Shown: piece after piece, positions 54,489 to 63,073 of the stretch | Position numbering within the stretch: position 1 is the first letter of the stretch | Layout: each line of letters begins with the position of its first letter | Assembly (NCBI GenBank): GCA_016713535.1 | Contig: JADJOY010000039.1 | Span: 62,001 to 126,000 of the forward strand | Direction of reading: 5' to 3' | Source: Deltaproteobacteria bacterium | GTDB lineage: Bacteria; JADJOY01 | Length of the DNA stretch: 64,000 bases | Notes under the pieces: generated by a model | What the model was told of the DNA's origin: nothing | Seen by the model: the letters and a program-made list of their open reading frames with translations, nothing else | Databases searched by the model: none | Made by a program: the position numbers and the translations under genes

Positions 54489-55912
54489 GGAAGGCGTGGG
54501 CGGCGCGAGCGCGCGCCGCCGCTGGGATCGCCACGCTCGCGCTCGTGCTGGCGGCACAGCCCAGCGCCGCGTGGGCCGGGGCGACGCTCGGCTGGCGGAT
54601 GGACGGCAACGGCGCCTTCCCGGATGCGGACCCGCCGCTCGAGTGGTCCACCTCCCGTGACGTGGCGTGGGCCACCCCCATGCCGAGTTGGAGCAACGCC
54701 TCGCCGGTGCTGGTGCAGGACCGGGGGCTGGTGGCGTCCGAGCCGGACCGCCTCCTGTGCGTGCGCAAGAGCGACGGCGCGCTCCTCTGGGAGCGCGCGA
54801 ACCCGCTCGCCGACGCGATCCCCGCGCCGAGCCCGCGCCCCGCGATGCTCGACGCCATGACCGCCACCGCCAAGACCGCGGCGGCGCTGGGTGAGGAGGA
54901 GCGCGAGTTGACGAGGTTGCGCCACGAGCTGCGCCGCGCGCCGGACGAGACCGCGCTACAGTCCCGGATCGAGGCCCTCGCCGCGCAGGTCGCGAAGACC
55001 CGCCACCTGCTGGGCTCGCTCCTGATCGCCAAGCCGGAGGGCGTGACCGAGGCGACCGGCTTCTCGAGCCCCACCCCGGTCACCGACGGCAAGGTGGTGT
55101 ACGCGCTCTTCGGCACCGGCGTGGCGGCGTCGTACGACGCCGACGGCCGGCGCCGCTGGATCCGCTACCTCGACCACTCGCAGGTGGGCGACGGCGCGGC
55201 GAGCTCGCCGGTGCTGGTGGGCGACACGCTGGTGGTGTCGATCAACGAGCTGATGGGCCTCGACGCCGCCACCGGCGCGGTCCGCTGGCGCGCGCCCGTG
55301 CCCTACCGGCCCGGCACGCCGGCGGCCGTGCGTATCGGCGACGTCGACGTCGTGGTCACGCCCACCGGCCACTGCGTGCGGGTGGCGGACGGCGAGATCC
55401 TGGCGAGCGGGATCGGCAACCTCGACTTCGCGTCGCCGGTGGTGCAGGACGGCGTGCTCTACATGATCGCGCAGCCGTCCCGGGCGTTCCGCATCCCGAC
55501 CGCGCTCACCGAGCCGCTCGCGTTCGAGCCGCTCTGGAGCGCGCGGGTCAAGGGCGAGCGCTACTACGCCTCGCCGCTCGTCGCGGGTGGTCTCGTCTAC
55601 GCGATCACCCGCGGCCAGATCCTGAACGTCCTCGATGCAGCGAGCGGCGAGCTCGTCTACGCGACCCGCCTCAAGCTCGGCTGGGCGGGCGCCTCGGACA
55701 GCGTGTTCTCGAGTCCAACCCTCGGCGGCGGACACGTGTTCGTGAGCGGCTTCAGCGGCACCACCGCGGTCGTGCCGCTCGGCCGGACCTTCGCGCAGGT
55801 GGCGTCGAACGAGCTCGAGAAGTTCCGCTCTTGCCCGGTGTTCGAGGGGAGCCGGATCTACGTGCGCGGCGCGACGAAGCTCTGGTGCCTGGCGAAGGGC
55901 GCGCGTCCGTGA
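54485..55912 (+). CDS. Exported PQQ-type beta-propeller protein
   Basis: A 475-residue protein with a signal peptide (about 1-31, ending SAAWA). It has repeated propeller blades such as RLLCVRKSDGALLWERAN, LMGLDAATGAVRWRAPVPYR and ILNVLDAASGELVYATRLKL. A helical insert (about 125-170, EEERELTRLRHELRRAPDET) interrupts the propeller. PQQ-ligating residues are not recognisable, so it is more likely a structural or BamB/outer-wall type propeller than a dehydrogenase. The next gene starts on its stop (GTGA). Confidence 0.8.
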   Translation: MRKAWAARARAAAGIATLALVLAAQPSAAWAGATLGWRMDGNGAFPDADPPLEWSTSRDVAWATPMPSWSNASPVLVQDRGLVASEPDRLLCVRKSDGALLWERANPLADAIPAPSPRPAMLDAMTATAKTAAALGEEERELTRLRHELRRAPDETALQSRIEALAAQVAKTRHLLGSLLIAKPEGVTEATGFSSPTPVTDGKVVYALFGTGVAASYDADGRRRWIRYLDHSQVGDGAASSPVLVGDTLVVSINELMGLDAATGAVRWRAPVPYRPGTPAAVRIGDVDVVVTPTGHCVRVADGEILASGIGNLDFASPVVQDGVLYMIAQPSRAFRIPTALTEPLAFEPLWSARVKGERYYASPLVAGGLVYAITRGQILNVLDAASGELVYATRLKLGWAGASDSVFSSPTLGGGHVFVSGFSGTTAVVPLGRTFAQVASNELEKFRSCPVFEGSRIYVRGATKLWCLAKGARP

Positions 55913-56289
55913 TCGTGCCGGCGTGGGCGTGGTGGTTCACGTACCTCGCGGTGCCGGTGGTGGCGGCGCTGCTGGCGACGCTGCGAAGGCTGGGACGGGG
56001 GGGAGGCGAAGCACGACCGGCGCGCCTCGCCCGGGTCCGCAAGGCGGTCGCGTTCGCGCTCGGGATCTCGGCGCTCTGCAACGCGTTCGACTTCCTGCGC
56101 ATGCTCGGCGACGTGAGCGGCTTCGGCTCGCTCGTCTACCTCGCGATCCTGGCGTCGCAGGCGGGGCTCGCGACGACGCTCTCGCGCACGACACCACCGC
56201 GCACCGAAGCGGGGTTCGCCCTCGTCGCGGTCGCGATGACGATCACCATGCTGCTGGTGCGCGCCCAGGTGATCTGGATCTTCGCCTGA
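55909..56289 (+). CDS. Small membrane protein, unknown
   Basis: A 126-residue protein with about four hydrophobic segments: WWFTYLAVPVVAALLATL near the N-terminus, AFALGISALCNAFDFLRML, GSLVYLAILASQAGLAT and a C-terminal VAVAMTITMLLVRAQVIWIF. GTG 55909 overlaps the propeller gene stop, so the pair is translationally coupled and may work together. No family recognised. Confidence 0.65.
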   Translation: MIVPAWAWWFTYLAVPVVAALLATLRRLGRGGGEARPARLARVRKAVAFALGISALCNAFDFLRMLGDVSGFGSLVYLAILASQAGLATTLSRTTPPRTEAGFALVAVAMTITMLLVRAQVIWIFA

Positions 56290-56307
56290 GCCCGGCCGCG
56301 CCGTGGC

Positions 56308-57096
56308 TCAGCCGCGCCGCGCGCGGACCCGCTCGACGAGCGCAGGCAGCAGCTCGACGCAGTCGCCCTCGAGGCGCACCGACGCGACGCCGTCGTGGGC
56401 GGTGTCGCCGCGGTTGACGATCACGTAGGGAGCACCGGCGCGACGCGCCGCCAGCGGCACGAGCGCCGCGGGCTGGACCTCGAGGGTCGAGCCGATCGCG
56501 AGGGCGGCATCGGCACGCGCCGCCGCGTCGAACGCACGCTCCATCTCAGCCTCCGGCATCGCCTGGCCGAACGAGATCGTGGCGCTCTTCACCGGCCCGC
56601 CGCAGCCGCAGCGCGGCGAGCGGCGACTGCGGCGGAACTCCTCCATCCACGGTCCGGGCTGACTTCGCTCGCCACAGCTCAGGCACACGATCCAGCGGTT
56701 GGTGCCGTGGATCTCGACGACCCGCGCCGGGTCGCTGCCCGCGTCCTGGTGGAGCCCGTCGATGTTCTGGGTGACGAGCAGCTCGACGATCCCCATCCGC
56801 TCGAGCTCGACGATCGCCGTGTGCGCCGCGTTCGGTCGCGCGAGCTGGAACTGATCCCACGACTCGAGCTTGAAGTCCCAGTGCTCGATCCTCGCATCCT
56901 CGGACGCGAGGAAATCCTGGAAGTAGACCGGCTGGCGGCGCTTCCACACGCCGTTCGGACCGCGGAAGTCCGGGATGCCCGAGCCGGTCGAGAGACCCGC
57001 GCCGGTGAAGACGAGCACGCGCCGCGACGCGCCGAGCACCGCCGCCGCGCGCTCGAGCGCGAGCTCGGTCGCGCCCTCGAGGTCCGCCGCCGTCAT
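56308..57096 (-). CDS. NAD-dependent protein deacetylase, Sir2 family
   Basis: A 262-residue sirtuin that removes acyl groups from lysines using NAD. Motifs are VFTGAGLSTGSGIPDFRGP, TQNIDGLHQDAG, the catalytic His in EIHGTNR, a zinc ribbon with CLSCGERS and CGCGGPV, and AIGSTLEVQPAA. ATG 57096 is preceded by GGAGG and is preferred to the open frame up to 57300. Intact and of normal length. Confidence 0.94.
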   Translation of the reverse strand: MTAADLEGATELALERAAAVLGASRRVLVFTGAGLSTGSGIPDFRGPNGVWKRRQPVYFQDFLASEDARIEHWDFKLESWDQFQLARPNAAHTAIVELERMGIVELLVTQNIDGLHQDAGSDPARVVEIHGTNRWIVCLSCGERSQPGPWMEEFRRSRRSPRCGCGGPVKSATISFGQAMPEAEMERAFDAAARADAALAIGSTLEVQPAALVPLAARRAGAPYVIVNRGDTAHDGVASVRLEGDCVELLPALVERVRARRG

Positions 57097-57162
57097 CCCA
57101 CCCTCCTCGCCGCGCCGAGCCGGCGACTCGCACGCGCCAGGTCTGCTACCGTTCCGCTCCCG

Positions 57163-58104
57163 ATGAGCGAGCCCACCACCTCGAGCGCCTCGCTGGAGGC
57201 GCATTATGCCGAGTTCTTCGGCGCCATCGCCGACATGGCGCCGGGGCTCCTCCACCTCCATTACGGGCTCTGCGAGACCGCGCCGACCACACCGTGGCAC
57301 GCGCTGCGGGCCCTGGCGCGCGGCCCGGTGGCGCTCCTCGACGAGGTCTGGAAGGCGGGCGAGCTGGAGGCGCTGCCGGCGGGGTCACGCGGGCTCGACG
57401 TGGGCTGCGGCCTCGGCGGTACCTCGCTCGAGCTGGCGCGGCGCTTCGGGGTGCGGATGGTCGGCGTCGACCGCACCCGCTCGCAGGCGCGCCGCGCGCA
57501 CCAGCGAACCAGGCGTTTCCCGGAGGGCGAGCGGATCCGCGTGGCGCAGGGCAACGGCCTCGCCCTGCCCTTCGCGGCGCGCACGTTCCAGGTGGCGACG
57601 TCGATCGAGGTGGTGTTCCACGTTCTCGACAAACCCACGCTCTTCGCCGAGGTGGCGCGCGTGCTCGCTCCTGGCGGCACGTGGCTCATCGTCGACCAGG
57701 AGAACCACGAGGCCGAGAACCGCCTGAGCGAGCTCTTCCAGTTCGCCGAGCCCGGCGACATCGAGCGCCTCGGCGGCAACGCCGGCTTCGAGCTGGTGCG
57801 CGAGGTGGACCTCTCGGCCGGGGTCGCGCGCTGGATGCAGACCTACGCGGCGATGGCGTCGCCGCCGTGGCAGGCGGCGCTGGTGCCGCTCGCGCTCGTG
57901 CGCGGCGGCCCGGCACTCGCGCGCCGCTACCTGCGCGGCGTCCGCACCTACGAGCAGCTCGTCCTCGAGAATGCCCAGCGCCGTGGCCTCGCCGCTCCGG
58001 AAGCGCGCGCCCGGGGCGCGATCCGCGAGCTCAGACTCCACACCCAGCGCTGCCTCGCGGACGGGCGCGCCGCCTACAAGGTCTGGGCGCTCAGGCGCCG
58101 CTGA
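57163..58104 (+). CDS. SAM-dependent methyltransferase, UbiE/tocopherol type
   Basis: A 313-residue class I methyltransferase. The SAM site is GLDVGCGLGGTSLELARRFG, followed by MVGVDRTRSQARRAHQ and ATSIEVVFHVLDKPTLFAEV, then VARVLAPGGTWLIVDQ. The N-terminal YAEFFGAIADMAPGLLHLHY resembles tocopherol/sterol-type methyltransferases, which act on lipids or quinones. It diverges from the sir2 gene (66 bases apart). Substrate not identifiable. Confidence 0.87.
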   Translation: MSEPTTSSASLEAHYAEFFGAIADMAPGLLHLHYGLCETAPTTPWHALRALARGPVALLDEVWKAGELEALPAGSRGLDVGCGLGGTSLELARRFGVRMVGVDRTRSQARRAHQRTRRFPEGERIRVAQGNGLALPFAARTFQVATSIEVVFHVLDKPTLFAEVARVLAPGGTWLIVDQENHEAENRLSELFQFAEPGDIERLGGNAGFELVREVDLSAGVARWMQTYAAMASPPWQAALVPLALVRGGPALARRYLRGVRTYEQLVLENAQRRGLAAPEARARGAIRELRLHTQRCLADGRAAYKVWALRRR

Positions 58105-58125
58105 GCGCCGGCCGGTGCCGTTCGG

Positions 58126-59799
58126 TTAGGCCGCCACCATGGACGCGGCCGGGTAGCGCGCGACGATCTGCGCCGCGAGCTTGCGGTCGGCCCACCGGTG
58201 GGCCGCGGCGAACGCCTTGCCGAGCCGCGGGTAGCGCGCGATCAGGTGCGACTGGTAGTCGAGGAGCGCCTCGCGCTCGGCGAGCTCGTATTCGGGCGTG
58301 CCGTCGAAGAAGAGCGGCGCCCACAGGCTGAGCCGCGCCGCGCGCACCCGGTGGTCCATGTCCTCGAGGATCTCCATCGCCTCGCGGGCGTCCATCGTCG
58401 CGTGCCGGAAGAAGGGCTGGTTGGTGCGGCCATCGTTCCAGTCGTGGAGCGCGAAGCGCGTCCGGGACTCGGGGCTCAGGAGCGGCACGCCCTCCATGCG
58501 CGTGTTGAGGAGCGCGAGCAGGTAGAAGTCGGGACGCGCGCGCTCGAGGAGCCGGTAGGTCTCCTCGGCGGTGGCGCGCGTCTCGCCCGGATAGCCGAGG
58601 ATCAGCGTCACTATCGACGACACGCCGAGCTCGCGGCAGCGGATCAGCGCGTCGGCGTTCTTCGCGACCGTCTGGCGCTTGTTCATGTTGTCCAGGATGA
58701 GCTGGCTCCCCGACTCGGCGCCGATGTGGACCTGCACCAGCCCGGCGTCCCGCATCCGCGGCAGCAGGTCGTCGGTGACGAGGTCGTCGCCGCGCGCGTA
58801 GCAGATCCAGCGGATGTTCAGGCGGCGGCGCCGGAGCTCGTCGGTGAGCTCGCGGATCCGCGAGCGCGGCACGGTGAAGAGCGAGTCGAAGCAGCTCACC
58901 ACCTCGACGCCGAGATCCTTCTCGAAGTGCTCCCAGTCGTCGGCGATGCGCTTGGCACTCTTCACGCGAAACGTCGTGTCGTCGAACAGGAACGGGAAGT
59001 TGCAGAACGAACATCGGTACGGACAGCCGCGCACGGACTCGTAGCGCACCATCCGCAGCCGTCGTCCGTGGCGCGCGGCGAAGCCCGCCCAGTCGGCGCG
59101 CGGCAAGCCGTCGAGGCTCTTCGAGGTGGGGCGGTGGGCGCGCACCACCTGGCAGCCGTCGCGGCCCTCGACGTCGTAGCCCTCGCCCGCGGGAAAGACC
59201 CCGTACCCCGCCCGGATCCAGCGCGCGATCGCCGGCACCAGCACCTCGCCGTAGCCGACCGCCAGCACGTCGACGCCGGACATCGGCTTCCAGTCGCGAT
59301 GCATCAGGCCGATCAGCGCGCCACCGAGCACCACGCGCAGGCCCGGTCGGGCGATCAGCGCGACCAGCGGCTCCAGCTCGCTGAGATCCCGGATCAGCGT
59401 CGTGGACACCAACGCCACGCGGTGGTCGGCGAGGAGCCGCTCGCGGCGCTCGGGATCGGCGAACAGCTCGCTCAGCGTCACGCCGGTGAACTCGAGGCCC
59501 TCGGCCGCGAGCGCGCCCGCGAGCACCACCTCGGTGAGCGTGGGGGTCTCGGCCTCGAGGCGCTTCGCGAAGAAGCGCTCGACCGCGGGCACCCACGGCG
59601 CGTCGGGCAGTCGGCGCTGCGCGAGCGCGTGGGCCAGGAAGAGCTCGATCGGGGTGAGCTTGACCTTGAGGTCGAGCGCGCTCTTGGAGCTCGCCCGGTA
59701 CTGGACGCGCTGCTTGCGGAGCTCGCTCCACACCGACGCGTGCGCGCCGGCGATCAGCGAGCCGGTGACCAGCAACACTCGCCGGTCGCGCGCCGTCAT
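58126..59799 (-). CDS. B12-binding radical SAM protein
   Basis: A 557-residue cobalamin-type radical SAM enzyme. A Rossmann-like N-terminal domain (RVLLVTGSLI, LRVVLGGALIGLM, VDVLAVGYGEV) precedes the cluster motif RGCPYRCSFCNFP. Further family features are the AESGSQ segment (VHIGAESGSQLIL), NMNKRQTVAKNADALIRCRE and the conserved TLILGYPGETRATAEETYRL. The classical DxHxxG cobalamin motif is not seen. ATG 59799 is taken. Last in a minus-strand operon with ICMT-like and FtsX-type genes. Confidence 0.88.
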   Translation of the reverse strand: MTARDRRVLLVTGSLIAGAHASVWSELRKQRVQYRASSKSALDLKVKLTPIELFLAHALAQRRLPDAPWVPAVERFFAKRLEAETPTLTEVVLAGALAAEGLEFTGVTLSELFADPERRERLLADHRVALVSTTLIRDLSELEPLVALIARPGLRVVLGGALIGLMHRDWKPMSGVDVLAVGYGEVLVPAIARWIRAGYGVFPAGEGYDVEGRDGCQVVRAHRPTSKSLDGLPRADWAGFAARHGRRLRMVRYESVRGCPYRCSFCNFPFLFDDTTFRVKSAKRIADDWEHFEKDLGVEVVSCFDSLFTVPRSRIRELTDELRRRRLNIRWICYARGDDLVTDDLLPRMRDAGLVQVHIGAESGSQLILDNMNKRQTVAKNADALIRCRELGVSSIVTLILGYPGETRATAEETYRLLERARPDFYLLALLNTRMEGVPLLSPESRTRFALHDWNDGRTNQPFFRHATMDAREAMEILEDMDHRVRAARLSLWAPLFFDGTPEYELAEREALLDYQSHLIARYPRLGKAFAAAHRWADRKLAAQIVARYPAASMVAA

Positions 59800-59829
59800 G
59801 GTCTCGGCCCCCGTCCTTCGTCGCAAGGG

Positions 59830-61105
59830 TCAGCGGTGGCGCAGCGCCTCGACCGGCTCGAGCCGCCACGCGCGCCACGCGGGAATCAGCGCCGCGAGCA
59901 TACCCGCCACGAGCACGGTGCCCGTCGCGAACGTGAGCTGGCCCGGCTCGAACCGTCCCGTGACGCCCGCGCCGATCGAGAACCCGCCGACCGAAAACGC
60001 CGCGGCGGCGTCGAGCCCCGGAATGCCCACTCGCTCCAGATAGACGACGATCGCCCGCCCGACCCCGAGCCCGAGCGCCACGCCGATGCCGAGCAGCCAC
60101 CCGGCCTGTGCCAGCACCAGCCCCGCCAGCGCGCGCGGCGACGCCCCCAGTGCCCCCGACCGTGCCGATGTCGCGCAGCCGCTCTTCGAGGCCGAGCCAC
60201 AGGATGTCGGCGACAGCGAGCGCCACCAGCAGCACCTCGACCAGCAGGAACACGCGGTACACCGCCACGTTCACGTTCACGTAGTCGACGATCGCCGGCG
60301 CGACGAGGGTCCATGGCGCAACGTGGAGCGGTGTGGCCGTCACGGGAAGCGTCGCGCCGAGACCGCGGACGGCACCCGCGACGCGGTCGAGCGCGCGCGC
60401 GCCCGGCGGCAAGGCGAAGCCCACCTCGTGCGCGAGGCCACGGGCGTCGAGGAGTGAGCCCGCGAGGTCGAGATCGGCGAGCACCACGAACGCCTCGACG
60501 TCGCGCGACGCGGAGCCGAAGAGCCCCGCGACCGTCGCGCGCACGCCACGCGGCAACCCGAACCGATCGGTGGCCGTGAGCTCGACCTCGTCACCCGCGG
60601 CGACGTGCAGCGCCTCCGCCTGCACGGCGCTGAGCAGGACCCGCGGCGTCGCCTCGGCCGTGCTGGCCGCTGCCGCGCCGTCCGTGAGCGCCGCGAGCCC
60701 GGTGACGTCGCGCGACAGCCGCGCCTCGGCGCGGGGATCGACGCCGTGAAGGAACGCCGCGCGCTCGGAGTCCCCTTTGCCCACCAGCACCGGCACGATC
60801 AGACGCGGGGCCCCCGGACCGACGACGTCCGAGCGCGACCTCAGCGCCTCCAGCACCGGCCCCGGATCGAACACGTCGCCGGCGCGCCGTGAGGCGACGC
60901 TCGGCGCCGCCGTCACGACCCCATCGCCGAGCAGCGTGCCGGTGGCGCGATCGAACAGGTACTGCGCGAAGCCGGCGAGCGCGGCGAGCACCACCAGCAC
61001 CACGGCGGTGCCGACCGCCACCGAGGTGATCGCGAGCCACGCGCGCCGCGGACGGCCCCACACCAGCTTCCACGCGAGTCGACCCAAGGTGCCGCGCCTC
61101 CTCAC
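59830..61105 (-). CDS. ABC-transporter permease, FtsX/MacB type (one frame break)
   Basis: A 424-residue membrane protein after removing one base at the C5 run 60153-60157, where RDIGTVG joins ALGASPRALAGLVLAQAG. One N-terminal helix (AITSVAVGTAVVLVVLAALA), a large periplasmic MacB-like domain (about 50-290), then three C-terminal helices ending in the typical LVAGMLAALIPAWRAWRLEP motif. GTG 61105 overlaps the upstream permease stop (GTGA). The matching ATPase is not in the window. The family exports lipoproteins or peptides, or regulates cell-wall enzymes. Confidence 0.85.
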
Positions 61106-62360
61106 GTCGCCCGCAGCGCCGCGACCGGATCGAGGGCCGCGATGCGCCGCGCCGGCCACCACCCCGCCGCGGGCCCGACGATCAGGCCGAGCAGCGCGCC
61201 GAGCAGCACCTGCGCCGGCCCGATGTACGCCTTGATGACGGGCGGCATCACCTGGCCCGCCACCGCCAGCGAACGCGCGGACGCCGAGAAGTCGAGCCCG
61301 TGCGAGCCCAGGAACCAGGCCATCGGCACCGCCAGCGCCACACCCGCCGCCGCCCCGAGGGCGCTGGTGAGCCACGCCTCGAGGTGGATCAGCGCGCGCA
61401 GATCCCGCGGTCGCAGTCCGAGCGCGAGCAGCACGCCGAGCTCGCGGGTGCGGTCGACGAGGCTCAACACGAACGTGTTCGCGACACCGATCGTCTGCAC
61501 CACCGCGAGGATCGCCACCAGCAAGTAGGTCGCGCGCGCCTGGACCTCGGTGATCCCCTCCACATCCGGTGCGGTCTCACGCCACGACACCACGGTGAGC
61601 GCGGGATCGGTGAGCTCGGCCCGGATCGCCGCGAGCCGCGCGAGCACGTCCGCACTCGACGCGCGCTCGTCGAACCCGATCCCCCACGAGGTGAGCGCCT
61701 CTCACCGATCAGCGCCTGCAGGTCTCCGAGCGCGAGCGAGAGGGTGAAGCGATCACTGGCGCCCGGGTCTCCCGGCGCCAGGGGTGTGAGGACGAGGGGC
61801 ACCGAGCGCTCCTCGCCGGCGCCGTCGCGGAAGCGCACTCGCACCCGCGCGCCGGTGGCGGCGCCGAGCCGCTCGACGAGCTCGGCCGAGGCCCGGCCCG
61901 CGAGAGCAGCAGGCCGCGCGAGCGGCGCGCTCGACACGCCCCCCGCGGCGCCCTCGCGCGTGGCCTCGAGACGGACCGGCGCCTGATCGCGCGGCCCCTC
62001 GACGAGCGCCGGCCACTCGAGGATCGCGGTCCAGCGTGGCGCGAGCGCCACGGCGCGCTCGGCGCCGACCGGTGGCGGCGCGTCCGCGAACCGCAGCGCC
62101 GGATCGCGCGAGCGGTGATGCCCGGGCCGCTCCACGTGGCCGAGACCGTGCGCACCGGCGCTGGTGAGCCCGAGGAGGGTCTCGTGGCTCCAGCGCTGCA
62201 AGCCGAGCGAGAGGGCCATGGTCACCAGCCCGAGGGCGTTCGCGGTCACCAGCACCAGCGTGCGACGCCGATGATGGACGACGCCGCGCCACGCGACGCC
62301 GAGGAGCGCGCGCCACGGCGGTGGGCCCGAGGAAGGAGGATCAGAGGTAGCGGCGGACAC
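61102..62360 (-). CDS. ABC-transporter permease, FtsX/MacB type (one frame break)
   Basis: About 419 residues. N-terminal helix TLVLVTANALGLVTMALSLG, a MacB-like periplasmic part, and C-terminal helices with VQTIGVANTFVLSLVDRTRE, LGVLLALGLRPRDLRALIHL and closing GWWPARRIAALDPVAALRAT, the hallmark end of LolC/MacB permeases. One base is missing near 61697-61702, before LTSWGIGFDERAS. ATG 62360 overlaps the ICMT-like gene by 20 bases. It pairs with the next permease as a heterodimer. Confidence 0.85.
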
Positions 62361-62970
62361 GCTCGGCGTACTCGCGATGGGCCGCGCCGAAGCGCGCGGC
62401 CAGCACGCGGTCTTCCTCGACCGCGAGACCGTGGAACCCGAGCATGAGCGCGATCACCGCGAGCCCGCAAGCGAGGCTCGGGTTCCACACCCACTCCCCG
62501 GCGAGGAACAGCATCGAGCACACGTACACCGGGTGGCGCGAGAACGAGAAGGGCCCGCCGGTGGCGAGCTCCTGTGGCGCGAGCGGTCCGCTCTCCTCGA
62601 GCCCGACGCGAAGCGCGCGGCCCATCGCGAGCTGGGAGCCGACCATGCCGACGTGTCCGAGCCCGGCGACGACCCAGCCGGCGACTGCGGGCCACTCGAC
62701 CAGCGGGCGTCCGAGCGCCGTGTCTTGCCACCCCGGGGCGAGCACGTGCGCGAGCACGGTCCCCGCCCACACCGCCGAGACGGCCCCCATGCCCACCTGG
62801 ATCACGCGGTGGCGGGAGCGGGTGCGCGCGCGCCACGCCACGTGCGGCATCCGTCCGAAACGGGCTCGGTAGAGCAAGCTCGTGCCGAGGAACCCGGCGA
62901 ACACGTGCCAGGCCACGAACGCGAGGCGGAGACCGACGACGATAGGCATGAGCGTGGAAAGATGGGCCAT
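62341..62970 (-). CDS. Membrane methyltransferase, ICMT/PEMT-like
   Basis: A 209-residue integral membrane protein with about five hydrophobic segments. The C-terminal signature GPFSFSRHPVYVCSMLFLAG and LAVEEDRVLAARFGAAHREY is that of isoprenylcysteine-carboxyl-methyltransferase-like and phospholipid methyltransferases, where RHPxY binds SAM and EE is catalytic. First gene of the permease-radical SAM operon. The substrate is unknown; lipid or small-molecule methylation is likely. Confidence 0.82.
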   Translation of the reverse strand: MAHLSTLMPIVVGLRLAFVAWHVFAGFLGTSLLYRARFGRMPHVAWRARTRSRHRVIQVGMGAVSAVWAGTVLAHVLAPGWQDTALGRPLVEWPAVAGWVVAGLGHVGMVGSQLAMGRALRVGLEESGPLAPQELATGGPFSFSRHPVYVCSMLFLAGEWVWNPSLACGLAVIALMLGFHGLAVEEDRVLAARFGAAHREYAERVRRYL

Positions 62971-63073
62971 CCCCTCACCTGGCTCAAGCGTCCCCCGTTC
63001 CTTGGCGGGTCCCCGCGGCGCGGGTAGCATCGCAAGGCTGCGCGCGCCCTCCGCGCGGCCGAGGCCACGTTCC

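Noticed and set aside
58091-61375. Very long open minus-strand frame spanning three genes
   Set aside because: Only its first part is the FtsX-type permease; the rest runs out of frame through the radical SAM gene as Arg/Gly/Ala-rich shadow, joined by the indel at 60153-60157.
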